Source of the DNA: CAZLYF01 sp964586835
GTDB lineage: Bacteria; Bacillota; Clostridia; Christensenellales; Aristaeellaceae
NCBI GenBank assembly: GCA_964586835.1
Contig: CAZPIC010000007.1
Coordinates: forward strand, 23,957-87,956
DNA: 64,000 nt
Reading direction: 5' to 3'
Position 1 is the stretch's first letter, and every line of letters begins with the position of its first letter. Below the pieces are notes generated by a model. The model saw only the letters and a program-made list of their open reading frames with translations, was not told the origin of the DNA and made no database searches. Below, one piece after another: positions 1 through 7,923 of the stretch. Made by a program: the position numbers and the translations under genes.

Positions 1-120
1 CTGAGCACGGCGCACTCTTTGCCAGTATTCCGATCCGTCCAGCTCAGGAATACCTCTCAGATCCACATCAACTTGAAGGTTTGGGAATCCCTGGACCTTC
101 TTTCGGACTACGTTTCGCAT
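1..120 (-). CDS. N-terminal 40 residues of an unrecognised protein, cut by window edge
   Basis: An open frame begins with ATG at 118-120 and runs without a stop off the left end. It reads MRNVVRKKVQGFPNLQVDVD, then an LRGIPELDGSEYWQRV segment. An AAAGGAG ribosome site lies about 10 bases before the ATG. The start is 16 bases after the stop of the LacI-family regulator, on the same strand, so the two are probably co-transcribed from the regulator's promoter. That makes it a likely member of the regulon, perhaps a sugar-metabolism gene. The fragment is too short to name a family, and no function is claimed. Confidence 0.6.
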   Translation of the reverse strand, partial: MRNVVRKKVQGFPNLQVDVDLRGIPELDGSEYWQRVRRAQ

Positions 121-136
121 GTCAACAAGTCTCCTT

Positions 137-1177
137 TCAGAAATCAGAAGAGCGTCCGGTCGAATCCTTGAGCAGCAGGGTGCTTTCAAGGACCGTATTG
201 GGAATCCTGTAAGCAGGATCCTCAAGCTTCATCAACAGCTGATCCATGGCAATGCGCCCCATTTCATACGATGGGGGTTGCACCGTTGTGATCCTGGGGG
301 TCAGGGCCTCCGATATGACACTGTTGTCAAACCCGCTGATTGAAATGTCATCCGGCACCTTGAGCCCCAGGGCGTGCGCTGCCTTGATTGCCCCTGCGGC
401 AATGTTGTCGTTGCCGCAGACAATAGCCGTGGGCTGTGGCCTTTGCTTCAGCACTTCCGTGGTCAGCTCATACCCGCTGTCAAGGCTGTAGTCTCCAAAG
501 CGCACACAGCGCTCGTCCAAGCTTAAGCCCGCGTCCCTCAGCGCTGTCCGAAAGCCCTTTTCGCGCCTGATCATGTGGGTTTGCTCAGAAAAGCCGCCGA
601 TGAGCGCAAAACGCCTGTGTCCCCAGCGGTATAGCTGTGTCACCAGGGAGTACACAGGGCTTTGGTTGTCAAAATCGACCGTCTCAGCCCTTCGTATGTC
701 TTCAGAGGAACCGATGATCACAAAGGGAAACCCATAGTAGTCAAGCAGAGAAACAGCGGCGGAGTCGATGATCCAGGCAGACAGGAGAACAATGCCATCC
801 GTACTCTTGCTTCGAATACTCTCTTCTATGACTTTCAGCGTATGGGCATTGTCATCCTTTGAGGCAATCCGCATCTGCAGGCTGAGGTCTGTGGCTTTGA
901 TCCTGTCGTTGAGCGCCTGGATGATCGGCTGTTCGTATCCCCAGGTCGAAGCGACGATCGGGGTTTCTGTGATAAGGAATAAGGTGACCGCTTTGGATTT
1001 TCCCAGCGCAAAATTGCGGGCGATATGATTTGGTAAATATTGCAGGGCATCAATGGCCTTTTGAATTTTGATACGGTTCATTTCACGAACCGTGCCCCCA
1101 TTGAGATACTTTGAGACCGTACCTAAGGAGACTCCGGCTAGCGTTGCTACATCTCGTAAAGTTGAGGCTCTCTTCAT
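137..1177 (-). CDS. LacI/GalR-family transcriptional regulator
   Basis: This is a 346-residue DNA-binding repressor or activator of the LacI family, usually a sugar-responsive dimer. The N-terminus has the helix-turn-helix TLRDVATLAGVSLGTVSKYL (about residues 5-24) and the hinge-helix motif LPNHIARNFALGKS (about 48-61). It is followed by a periplasmic-binding-protein-like effector domain with GNDNIAAGAIKAAHALGLKVP and the family's GFD near the C-terminus. A GTG 15 bases upstream is open, but ATG at 1175-1177 is preferred because GAAGGGA sits at the right distance. The gene is followed closely by the cut gene at the window edge. Its promoter carries an 18-bp palindrome that fits a LacI-family operator, so autoregulation is likely. 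The effector is unknown. Confidence 0.93.
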   Translation of the reverse strand: MKRASTLRDVATLAGVSLGTVSKYLNGGTVREMNRIKIQKAIDALQYLPNHIARNFALGKSKAVTLFLITETPIVASTWGYEQPIIQALNDRIKATDLSLQMRIASKDDNAHTLKVIEESIRSKSTDGIVLLSAWIIDSAAVSLLDYYGFPFVIIGSSEDIRRAETVDFDNQSPVYSLVTQLYRWGHRRFALIGGFSEQTHMIRREKGFRTALRDAGLSLDERCVRFGDYSLDSGYELTTEVLKQRPQPTAIVCGNDNIAAGAIKAAHALGLKVPDDISISGFDNSVISEALTPRITTVQPPSYEMGRIAMDQLLMKLEDPAYRIPNTVLESTLLLKDSTGRSSDF

Positions 1178-1208
1178 GGATTCCCTTCGCACCCGTGTTG
1201 TCCAGCGT

Positions 1209-1226
1209 AAATGAACCGGTTCATTT
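1209..1226. promoter_or_regulatory. LacI-family operator palindrome (AAATGAACCGGTTCATTT)
   Basis: An 18-bp perfect inverted repeat with the central CpG typical of LacI-family operators lies immediately downstream of the -10 box of the regulator's promoter. It covers the expected transcription start, so bound protein would block the promoter. That its binder is the adjacent LacI-family protein is inference from position. Confidence 0.75.
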
Positions 1227-1233
1227 TAAAGCT

Positions 1234-1261
1234 ATTATACCATGCATTTTGCGCAAGTCAA
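1234..1261 (-). promoter_or_regulatory. Promoter of the LacI-family regulator
   Basis: On the minus strand, TTGACT (1256-1261) and TATAAT (1234-1239) are separated by 16 bases. This is a near-consensus vegetative promoter that reads into the palindromic operator and then the regulator gene. Confidence 0.7.
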
Positions 1262-1328
1262 TATGCTTTTAAAATCTTCTTTGGGGTTTTTTTCTGCTCC
1301 AGGTCCTCGAAAGGGTCATGGCCCTGCA

Positions 1329-1355
1329 GGGCAGGGGATTTGCCGTCTCCTGCCC
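1329..1355 (-). terminator. Hairpin after the DUF2828 gene (weak terminator candidate)
   Basis: GGGCAGGGGA and TCTCCTGCCC can pair over 10 bp with one wobble and a 7-base loop, just past the stop of the von Willebrand protein gene. There is no U run, so it may be only an mRNA-end stabilising hairpin. Confidence 0.3.
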
Positions 1356-1378
1356 ATAGGCCTTATGAAGGGGAGTGC

Positions 1379-2896
1379 CTAGTGACCGTCTTGACAGCTT
1401 TCATGTGAAGCAGGGGCCGGTTCAGGCGGGACGACCCTGTCGTATCTCTCGTCCAGCAGGGTCAGGAGCATAGTTTCATAGGGTGTTTTAGTCATGGAGT
1501 CTACAAGACCCCGGAACACAGACGGGCTTTGCCCGCTTACCAGCTGAACGCCCTTGCGGTTCCCTTCCACCAAAAAGGTATCGTGCCGTGAATCCACATT
1601 CCAGAAAATCAGATGGGGCAGCGCATAGCCCGCCTGCGCAAATTCCGTCTCCATCACAAGCAGGAAGTCGGCTGTTTGGCCCTGCGTGCCGACGGCGGCG
1701 TCGATTTCCATGTCGCTGATGACCAGCAGCGCCTTGGGCATCTCTTCCGCAGGGACGCTATGTTCAACCGCCACGCTCAGAATCTTGCGAAACGCCGCTG
1801 CCAGGTTTGTGTTTTGCTCCCAGTCCGCGCCTATCATGTTGTTTACTTTTTCCCTGAGGGTATCCCCATCCAGTTTCACAAAGGAAGGATTGGAAGAAAA
1901 AGTCATGAACAGGTTTCTGTAGGGGCCGGCATTGCGCTCGGCGAAGTACACACCCAGGCCGATCGCTGTTGCCATCGGTCTGCCTGACATGGAACCTGAG
2001 ACGTCGGCCATCACCATGATGCTGTGAGATGCGCCGTTTAGATAGTCAGGCAGCGCTTTCCACTGCGCTTCCAGCACTTCATCCTCGTCGCCTTCCTGAT
2101 AGAGGATCTTCTCGACAATATTGTAGGGAAACAGGGCTGCCGCGTGTATTTTTTCGCGGCCTGCCGAAACGTCCCTAAGGTATTGTGCGAAACGCTCCCC
2201 ATCCCGCTTCTTAAATGCCCCCCGGTAATGGGTCATCGCGACAGAAGGGACGCTGCCATAGTTGATGTTCTCCCAGACGTTGCTGGACATTTTTCTCTCA
2301 ACCACGTCCAGGCTCCCCCGAAGGGCGGAGAGTGTTTTTCTGTAATCCTTCTCTGTCCAGCCAAAGGCCTTCGCGAACCAAAGACCCAGTCTGCGGGCGG
2401 CCCTGGAAGAGGCATTGGTGGACGGCATCCACTTTGCTAAAAGGCTGACATGGGGTGCGTTCTCCGCGCACAAAGCCCTGTCCGCCTCAAGCTGGGACTG
2501 CACAGCATGCAACATGGTCTCTTCACAGGGCGTGTCCTTGAGTACAAACAAGCTGTCCCACCTGTTGAAATAGGCAACATTGCCCAGATTCGCCTTCACC
2601 CACCCAGGGTATTTCGCTGCCAGCCATCGCAATGCGATTTGAAACGTCCTTCGCTCACCAAGCCCACCGCGAATATCCCCCAGATAAAACAAAAGCTTCA
2701 CCGTCAAAAGGGGGTCCTCCTCGAAGGCACGCGCCATCTTCCGCTCAATTTCCTGTTCGCTTCGCGAGCGCAGGGCTCCTGCCGTACCAAAAAAATCCAG
2801 CACAGAGCTGACGCCGACAGACCTGTATGCCAGCTGCAGGTTCTCTGTCACGGTACGGTTTGCTTCCCTGCCTATGGCATCAATGAAACGGTCCAT
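1379..2896 (-). CDS. DUF2828-family protein with C-terminal von Willebrand A-like domain
   Basis: This is a 505-residue cytoplasmic protein with no signal peptide or membrane segment. Residues about 1-290 form the helical part, with the family-typical RGGLGERRTFQIALRWLA stretch at about 76-93. Residues about 293-490 form a von Willebrand A-like domain with a complete metal-ion-dependent adhesion site: DVSGSMS at about 298-304, the later Thr in TNLAAAF, and an ISDMEID strand. Proteins of this family (DUF2828 with a DUF7788-type C-terminus) have no established function, but the intact metal site suggests metal-dependent protein binding. The ATG is preceded by GAGG. The gene stands alone between the LacI region and a 470-base gap. 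The family call is from motif recognition. Confidence 0.85.
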   Translation of the reverse strand: MDRFIDAIGREANRTVTENLQLAYRSVGVSSVLDFFGTAGALRSRSEQEIERKMARAFEEDPLLTVKLLFYLGDIRGGLGERRTFQIALRWLAAKYPGWVKANLGNVAYFNRWDSLFVLKDTPCEETMLHAVQSQLEADRALCAENAPHVSLLAKWMPSTNASSRAARRLGLWFAKAFGWTEKDYRKTLSALRGSLDVVERKMSSNVWENINYGSVPSVAMTHYRGAFKKRDGERFAQYLRDVSAGREKIHAAALFPYNIVEKILYQEGDEDEVLEAQWKALPDYLNGASHSIMVMADVSGSMSGRPMATAIGLGVYFAERNAGPYRNLFMTFSSNPSFVKLDGDTLREKVNNMIGADWEQNTNLAAAFRKILSVAVEHSVPAEEMPKALLVISDMEIDAAVGTQGQTADFLLVMETEFAQAGYALPHLIFWNVDSRHDTFLVEGNRKGVQLVSGQSPSVFRGLVDSMTKTPYETMLLTLLDERYDRVVPPEPAPASHESCQDGH

Positions 2897-3367
2897 TCGT
2901 CCTCATCCTAATAACTAGACCCTCTGTGAACCTAATCACGATGAAGGATTGCTGCAAGGGTCTATACACGGCGCATGTTGTGATTCTGCGAATCAACTGA
3001 AGGCTTGCTGTACGCGCCGTCAGGCAAACAGCATACTATCCGCTGATCCACACCGTCAACCGACCGCGTGCGGTCCTGCATTGGCACAAAGAAAAATCGC
3101 ACCTCATAAAAGATGAGCGCGAAGCACGTGACTCAGGAATGAAAAGGAAGCCGTATCCATGAGAATAAGCATGAAGCCTTGCTTCATTACGTGAGGTGAT
3201 TGGCAAAAGCGGTCTTGTGTATCCTTCCGATCTCCACAGGAAACGGGTTATAGGCTTCTGGCCCAGGGTATGCGGTCGGATTCCCTGCTCAGCACAGCGG
3301 ATCCTGCAAGATCATGCGTCGTTCCCATTCTCCTAAGATTTTGGGAAGCATCCCGCTTCCGGTGTTT
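2897..3367. other. Intergenic stretch without a recognisable gene
   Basis: I see no open frame with a ribosome site and no RNA gene here. The only structure noted is a 7-bp inverted repeat with a 3-base loop (ATGAAGC at 3171-3177, GCTTCAT at 3181-3187), with no U run. The promoter of the DUF2828 gene should lie at the left side, but no convincing boxes were found. Confidence 0.5.
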
Positions 3368-4186
3368 TCACGGAAGGAGGTGAGGAGCCTCTGGGGTTTC
3401 CTCTTCCATGAGACCCAAATGGGCCAAAAAGAACCGAACGGCGACAAGCTGCGTTTGTACTCTTTTCGAAAAAGGATCGTCGCGGGAGGTCTCCACCGTA
3501 ATCACAGGGATGCCGAGAAGGTCTGAAACTTCTCGATTGATGCTGCCGGACGGTGGCGAGGCAAAGAGCTGAAATCCACCTTTATCCTTCTTCTGCCCAA
3601 AGACGTCCAAAAATTCAAAAACGAGGTCCCCCACCACATCCAGACGGGTACACACGAGTGCGTTTCGAAGATCATCCCCGGAGCCCCGGGGGGCGGAAGC
3701 CTCATGGAGGTCAAGGACCAAGATCGGCTGCCTGTCCCGGATGTCCTCAAAGATCGCAAAAGCAGCCCGTTCAACCAGGGTTCCGTCAGGCCTTCCAGGA
3801 AAGGCCCGGTTCAGATCCCCCTGTGAAGCAAAGAGGCGCGAGCCCTCGCGTACACCCTCCACGTTGGCCGGGCTTAGGATATACAGTTTGCCTGCTGTGA
3901 GCCTGTCCCGCGCCAGGTGTTCTGCTGCAGCCACCCCTGCCGGCTCGTCCCCATGAATGCCTGCAACCACATAGAGCCCGGGCCCATCGATTGGGCCTTC
4001 GATGAGCCGGACGCAGCTGTGGGCAGCCCCATGGCCGAACGTGAGGGCTTGTATCAGGAGCGCACAGACAGCCAGTAAGGCTGCCCTTCCCGCGGTGCCC
4101 GCTGAAATTCCGATGGTGTTTCGATCCACGGGACCTGGATGGAAAGGCTCCCTGCCCGACGTTTTAAGGCACCGCCCTCTCCTCAC
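3368..4186 (-). CDS. Aspartoacylase/succinylglutamate desuccinylase-like zinc hydrolase
   Basis: This is a 272-residue member of the AstE/AspA branch of the zinc carboxypeptidase fold. GIHGDEPAG supplies the first His and Glu zinc ligands, DLNRAFPG the substrate-binding Arg, and LDLHEAS the next conserved His. The family removes acyl groups from amino acids or acts as a small-peptide carboxypeptidase; the substrate here is not evident. A hydrophobic stretch AALLAVCALLIQALTF near residue 40 looks like an uncleaved membrane anchor, unusual for AstE and suggesting surface location. The start is taken as the GTG overlapping the upstream RHH gene stop as GTGA, with GGAGTGGGAT before it. A GTG 9 bases further upstream is also possible. 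It is translationally coupled to the RHH gene. Confidence 0.8.
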   Translation of the reverse strand: MRRGRCLKTSGREPFHPGPVDRNTIGISAGTAGRAALLAVCALLIQALTFGHGAAHSCVRLIEGPIDGPGLYVVAGIHGDEPAGVAAAEHLARDRLTAGKLYILSPANVEGVREGSRLFASQGDLNRAFPGRPDGTLVERAAFAIFEDIRDRQPILVLDLHEASAPRGSGDDLRNALVCTRLDVVGDLVFEFLDVFGQKKDKGGFQLFASPPSGSINREVSDLLGIPVITVETSRDDPFSKRVQTQLVAVRFFLAHLGLMEEETPEAPHLLP

Positions 4187-4488
4187 CCATCCCACTCCAT
4201 GTTTGACAGGCTCTCAATAGATTTGCCGGCCATGTTTTCGCTTTCAGCAGCCTGTGCCCGGCTTCTCCCCCGCCTTAGACTGGCCTTTGCTCCTCTACTG
4301 AGCAATACGCTGATCACAAAGCCAAGCGTCGTCCCCTGCTTCTTTGCGATGGCCTTCAGCATTCTCACAAGGTCGCGGGGCAGGTACAGCACGATGCGAA
4401 CCTGCCCTTCTCCTGGTGCCTGGTACTCGCTGTCGTCCACAAGACTCCCTTTCTGCGCCCCTTGGGCACGCTGTTCTTCACCCATCAT
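4183..4488 (-). CDS. Small ribbon-helix-helix-like protein
   Basis: This protein of up to 101 residues has a core, VRIVLYLPRDLVRMLKAIAK, followed by KQGTTLGFVISVLLSRG. That is the strand-helix-helix pattern of Arc/CopG DNA-binding proteins. The N-terminus is acidic and uncertain. An internal GTG at codon 17 has the better ribosome site (AAAGGGAG, 4 bases away) and would give 85 residues. Its stop overlaps the start of the aspartoacylase-like gene, so the two form an operon. It may regulate that operon, but no target palindrome was identified. It lacks a toxin-like partner, which argues against a toxin-antitoxin pair. Confidence 0.6.
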   Translation of the reverse strand: MMGEEQRAQGAQKGSLVDDSEYQAPGEGQVRIVLYLPRDLVRMLKAIAKKQGTTLGFVISVLLSRGAKASLRRGRSRAQAAESENMAGKSIESLSNMEWDG

Positions 4489-5066
4489 ACTATTCAGCGC
4501 CGCTTTCCGATTCTCCTGCTCCGACGATCATTTCCCTTGCGTCCTGCGTTTTTCTCCCCGGTGATCAACAAGCGCCAGGAGCCCCAGCCTTCGCTTTCAT
4601 AGAAAAAAGCCGGAACACACTGGCTGAAATGTTGCCATCAATTCCGAACAAACGCCGCGTGATGACACTTAAGAAGGCGGGCATGAAGGAGTACCAGCGA
4701 ACCTGCAGGCTTGGCGTCCGCCCGCTCAGGACAGTTTGCTCCCCTTTAACAAACAGCTGTGCACAACGTCTCCTCTCCACAACGCACGCATCCTCTCTGG
4801 GATCGGGCCTCCACAAGGCAAGCACTTCCTCCGCCTGCAGCCCCACATGAGCAGATGCCATCGGTGATGCACGGTACACAGCGTCAATCTGACTCCATGC
4901 AGGCCCGATAAACGGACAGATTCGTGGAGGATTTTCCCCGTCCGATTGTTAAGGCTGGGCTTTGGTACCTATGGCCTAAAGGACCCCTGTGCCAGAAAAA
5001 CCAAGAAAAAAGACCGTGTCGGGTCTATGCACCCTGTATTTTTAGGGTTCTTTTTGATCGCCTGTC
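4489..5066. other. Poorly coding stretch with one doubtful small frame
   Basis: A minus-strand frame at 4565-4879 (104 codons, GTG start) could encode a protein ending in SVITRRLFGIDGNISASVFR, but it has no ribosome site and no family resemblance, so I do not call it a gene. Near the right side, ACCCT and AGGGT can form a 5-bp hairpin followed by TCTTTTT (about 5030-5056, plus strand). It is a very weak terminator-like element. Confidence 0.35.
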
Positions 5067-5096
5067 TTGCAAGGCGCGAAGACGCCTCTGTATGAT
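5067..5096 (+). promoter_or_regulatory. Promoter of the LysA-type decarboxylase gene
   Basis: TTGCAA (5067-5072) and TATGAT (5091-5096) are separated by 18 bases. They lie about 55 bases before the start codon, giving a leader of about 50 bases with no riboswitch-like fold. Confidence 0.55.
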
Positions 5097-5151
5097 TTAG
5101 CTCTGACTATAGGACGGCGGCCAAACACTGCCCTGTCCCAAAGGAGCGCCC

Positions 5152-6417
5152 ATGCCTAATGACACGCTCAGCGATGAGGTCTTCCGCAGCGCAGCGGATC
5201 TTTTCCCCACTCCCTTTCATCTCTATGATGAGGCGGGTATCCGCGCTGCCTCCCGCAGGGTAGCCCGCGCGTTTTCGTGGGCCCCGGATTTCAGGCAGTA
5301 TTTCGCTGTCAAGGCCCTTCCCAACCCTTCCATCCTTCAGATCCTCCTGGAGGAGGGCTGTGGGCTGGACTGCTCGTCTATGACGGAGCTCTTGCTGGCA
5401 CAGCGGCTCGGCGTCCGCGACGGAGACATTATGTTCAGCGCAAACGCGATGCCTCCCGAGGAGTTTGACCTGGCCAGAGAGCTGGGCGCCATCATCAACC
5501 TGGACGACATCAGCGACATTGAAACGCTCAGGGACCACGGAGGTGTTCCAGAGACCATCAGCGTTCGCTTTAATCCTGGCGGTGAATTTGGGGACGACAA
5601 CAGCATCATGGGAAGCCCCAGGGACAGCAAGTACGGGTGGACGCGTCACCAGCTCGCGCCCGGGCTTAAGGCGCTTAAGCGGCTGGGCGCCAGGCGCTTT
5701 GGCTTACACGCAATGCTGGCCAGTAACATCAACCACGAAGGCTACTATACTGCTCTCGCCACACTGCTGTTCAAAACCGCGCGCCAGGTGGCAGAGGAAG
5801 CCGCTCTCCCCCTCGCTTTTGTCAACCTTTCGGGCGGCTTTGGGATTCCCTATCTGCCCGGGGAACCGGCAGCGGATGTCGAAGTCGCCGGACAGCGCGT
5901 CGAAGCCCTCTATAAAGAATATTTAGGCCACTTCGAATCAACAGGCGTTGGCATCCGCACTGAGATGGGGCGATATATCACCGGTCCCTATGGCTGGCTC
6001 GTCACCCGCGCCATGCATGAAAAAAAGATCCACAAGCACTACATCGGCGTAGACGCCTGCGCAGCCAACCTTCTCCGGCCTGCGATGTATGGCGCCTACC
6101 ATCACATCAGCGTGGTCGGCAAACGGGACTTGCCCGCCACGGAAACCTATGACATCACGGGCTGTCTGTGTGAAAACAACGACAAGTTTGCCATCGACCG
6201 CCTGCTCCCGCCCATTGCTCTGGGAGACCTTCTGCTCATCCATGACGCAGGCGCCCACGGGCATTCCATGGGCTACCAGTACAACGGCAGGCTGCGCGGC
6301 GCGGAGGTGCTCAGGCAACGGGACGGCAGCTTCCGTCTGATCCGCCGGGCAGAGACGGCGGAGGACTACTTCGCGACGCTTGAGTGGCCCGCAGACCGGC
6401 TACTACCCCTCGCGTAG
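5152..6417 (+). CDS. lysA: Diaminopimelate decarboxylase-family PLP enzyme
   Basis: This is a 421-residue fold-type III PLP decarboxylase. The cofactor lysine is in FAVKALPNP (K54), the first barrel strand carries the LDCSS motif, and the second-domain catalytic cysteine motif reads GCLCENNDKFA. The tail has HDAGAHGHSMGYQYNGRLR, matching the substrate and PLP site of the LysA/ornithine decarboxylase family. The most likely reaction is meso-diaminopimelate to L-lysine plus CO2. Related decarboxylases for other amino acids share these motifs, so substrate is inferred. The start is supported by AAAGGAG 6 bases upstream. It is monocistronic, with its own promoter, and its 3' end overlaps the convergent DUF362 gene by 15 bases. 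Confidence 0.85.
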   Translation: MPNDTLSDEVFRSAADLFPTPFHLYDEAGIRAASRRVARAFSWAPDFRQYFAVKALPNPSILQILLEEGCGLDCSSMTELLLAQRLGVRDGDIMFSANAMPPEEFDLARELGAIINLDDISDIETLRDHGGVPETISVRFNPGGEFGDDNSIMGSPRDSKYGWTRHQLAPGLKALKRLGARRFGLHAMLASNINHEGYYTALATLLFKTARQVAEEAALPLAFVNLSGGFGIPYLPGEPAADVEVAGQRVEALYKEYLGHFESTGVGIRTEMGRYITGPYGWLVTRAMHEKKIHKHYIGVDACAANLLRPAMYGAYHHISVVGKRDLPATETYDITGCLCENNDKFAIDRLLPPIALGDLLLIHDAGAHGHSMGYQYNGRLRGAEVLRQRDGSFRLIRRAETAEDYFATLEWPADRLLPLA

Positions 6418-7536
6418 CGCAGTGGTCCCATCCGTTTCGGGGCCACTTTCACGCAACGCTTCCAGCAGAAAGCGCAGGATCCTGTCGCCCGACGGCGGAC
6501 ATCCCCCGACTGAACGCCTGAAAGCCGCCGTGCAGCTGCCCACGCCAAGCTCCCCGGTAACGCCTTTCCAGCCCTGTCCGATGGCGATGGGGACCCTCAG
6601 ATCCCCAAGCCTGCTGAGGTCATTCAGCCGCTGAAGGGCGTACGCCAGGTTGGCACTGCAGGCACTGCAGGCACCACGTTCGTCTACCCGGCTTAGAAGC
6701 TTCAAAGTCCTGCTGGAAGGCCGAGCGTCCATCCCTGCTACAGGCTCGTTTAGGGCTATCACCTCTGCCCTTCCGAGGTCTGCACAGCCGACACCCAGCG
6801 CTTGGGCATAGCCAATATAGGGAATCTCCTCGACGCTGTATCCCATCTGCGCGCTGACGTAGGCATCGCAGAGCACGGGATCATAGCAGCCGATGAGCTG
6901 GCCGCGGGGGACGGGGTTTCCGCCTTCTTCAAAGTCAAGGTCCCCGCAGACCGCGTCCACAAGAACAAAGCCCTGTCGGAGGCCCGCATTCAAATGGGCG
7001 ATAGGCCTATGGAGGCCTATTGCGTGAAAGCGGCGTTTTTCTCTATCAGGAATCAACCCCTTAATATTCTTAAGCGCACAGGTCACCCCTGTTTGGCAGT
7101 GACCTTTCATGACAGGCAGGTTGATCAGAAAGTCGAGCTTCATGGCGCTGTCACAGAGGGAGAGGGGCAGTCCCCCACAATCGCACTCACGTGCCCTGTC
7201 TTTTTTGGTATCAACCAGGGGAACACCCGTCCTTTTAGACAGATCCCTGTACCCGCAACGCAAAAAGGCTTCTTCCGTGCGACATCCCACCCAGGATCCT
7301 TCTAGGATGATGATGTCCGAAAAGCCACTTTCTTTCAGATAACCGATCACGCCTTCAGCAATCTGCGGGTGGGTGGTGGCCCCGCGATCGGCGGGAGATG
7401 CAAGGACAAGGTTGGGCTTCAGCCCAATCCTTGCCCGCCGCTTTCCAATACGCTCTGCCAGGCCTGCGGCTGCAGCAATGTCCTGGGACATGCGCACAAG
7501 GTCGCTTCCGTAGGCAAGCCAGATCCGTCTATCCAT
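6403..7536 (-). CDS. DUF362 domain-containing protein
   Basis: This is a 377-residue protein that matches DUF362 over most of its length: KPNLVLASPADRGATTHPQI near residue 40, a LINLPVMKGHCQTGVTCALK segment mid-way, and NIKGLIPDREKRRFH after it. Some DUF362 proteins carry ferredoxin domains. This one has no CxxCxxCxxxCP pair, but cysteines cluster in the C-terminal third (GACSACSANLAY, GVGSCTAAF, VGGCPPSG), so a metal site is possible. The biochemical role of the family is unsettled. GGGAGGG precedes the ATG. The gene overlaps the end of lysA tail to tail and starts just beyond the lipoprotein's terminator. Confidence 0.85.
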   Translation of the reverse strand: MDRRIWLAYGSDLVRMSQDIAAAAGLAERIGKRRARIGLKPNLVLASPADRGATTHPQIAEGVIGYLKESGFSDIIILEGSWVGCRTEEAFLRCGYRDLSKRTGVPLVDTKKDRARECDCGGLPLSLCDSAMKLDFLINLPVMKGHCQTGVTCALKNIKGLIPDREKRRFHAIGLHRPIAHLNAGLRQGFVLVDAVCGDLDFEEGGNPVPRGQLIGCYDPVLCDAYVSAQMGYSVEEIPYIGYAQALGVGCADLGRAEVIALNEPVAGMDARPSSRTLKLLSRVDERGACSACSANLAYALQRLNDLSRLGDLRVPIAIGQGWKGVTGELGVGSCTAAFRRSVGGCPPSGDRILRFLLEALRESGPETDGTTALREG

Positions 7537-7556
7537 CCAACCCTCCCAATAGTCCC

Positions 7557-7618
7557 TAAAAAGAGAAAAGCCGCGGACGGCACACCGACCCTCGGGTCCG
7601 GTATCCCTATTCCGCGGC
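7557..7618 (-). terminator. Intrinsic terminator of the lipoprotein gene
   Basis: GCCGCGGA (7570-7577) and TCCGCGGC (7611-7618) form an 8-bp stem enclosing a second small hairpin (GACCC/GGGTC). On the minus strand it is followed by TTTTCTCTTTTT. It separates the lipoprotein gene from the DUF362 gene. Confidence 0.75.
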
Positions 7619-7669
7619 CGCGCCGGCGGGCTATGCCCAGTGAAGCGCTTTTACTACGCTTCGCCCGGC

Positions 7670-7849
7670 TCAGCCCGCGGGGGCTTCGGCAGGAGCCTCA
7701 GCGGGGGCTTCGGCAGGGGCTTCGGCGGGTGCCTCAGCGGGAGCATCCGTTACCACAGGCGTGGCCGTGGCTTCGGGTGCTTTAGGCGCACAACCCGCAA
7801 GCAGGGCAACTGCCATCACAAGAACAAGCAGCACAATCATCTTTTTCAT
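7670..7849 (-). CDS. Very small AEAP-repeat lipoprotein
   Basis: This is a 59-residue predicted lipoprotein. The signal peptide MKKMIVLLVLVMAVALLAGC ends in the lipobox LAGC with Cys20, so the mature chain is only 40 residues. It consists of a short APKAPEATATPVVTD head and five PAEA units (residues 37-56). There is no folded domain. It would be an outward-facing acidic, proline-rich tether, function unknown. The ATG is chosen because GGAGG lies 7 bases before it; an upstream in-frame start would add ten residues. It has its own strong promoter and a terminator, so it is a stand-alone and probably well-expressed gene. Confidence 0.8.
   Translation of the reverse strand: MKKMIVLLVLVMAVALLAGCAPKAPEATATPVVTDAPAEAPAEAPAEAPAEAPAEAPAG
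7682..7741 (-). repeat. Five 12-bp tandem repeats coding for PAEA
   Basis: Five contiguous 12-base units inside the lipoprotein gene encode PAEA. Two copies are identical (GGCTTCGGCAGG on the plus strand) and the others differ at few positions. Copy number is likely to vary between strains by slippage. Confidence 0.8.
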
Positions 7850-7894
7850 GAGCAGACCTCCGTTTCTTTTCGCGACCACCTAAGTCGCCCTATG

Positions 7895-7923
7895 ATCATA
7901 CCCGAATGTTAAGGTTCAGTCAA
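7895..7923 (-). promoter_or_regulatory. Promoter of the lipoprotein gene
   Basis: On the minus strand, TTGACT (7918-7923), a 17-base spacer and TATGAT (7895-7900). This is close to consensus and about 45 bases before the start codon. Confidence 0.75.

Noticed and set aside
4344..4850. 168-codon plus-strand open frame in the poorly coding 4.3-4.9 kb stretch
   Set aside because: It overlaps the RHH gene antisense, has low-complexity Ser/Pro-rich content and no start signal.
7682..7741. Short regular repeats resembling a CRISPR array
   Set aside because: The 12-bp units are contiguous, without spacers, and encode PAEA in frame within a lipoprotein.
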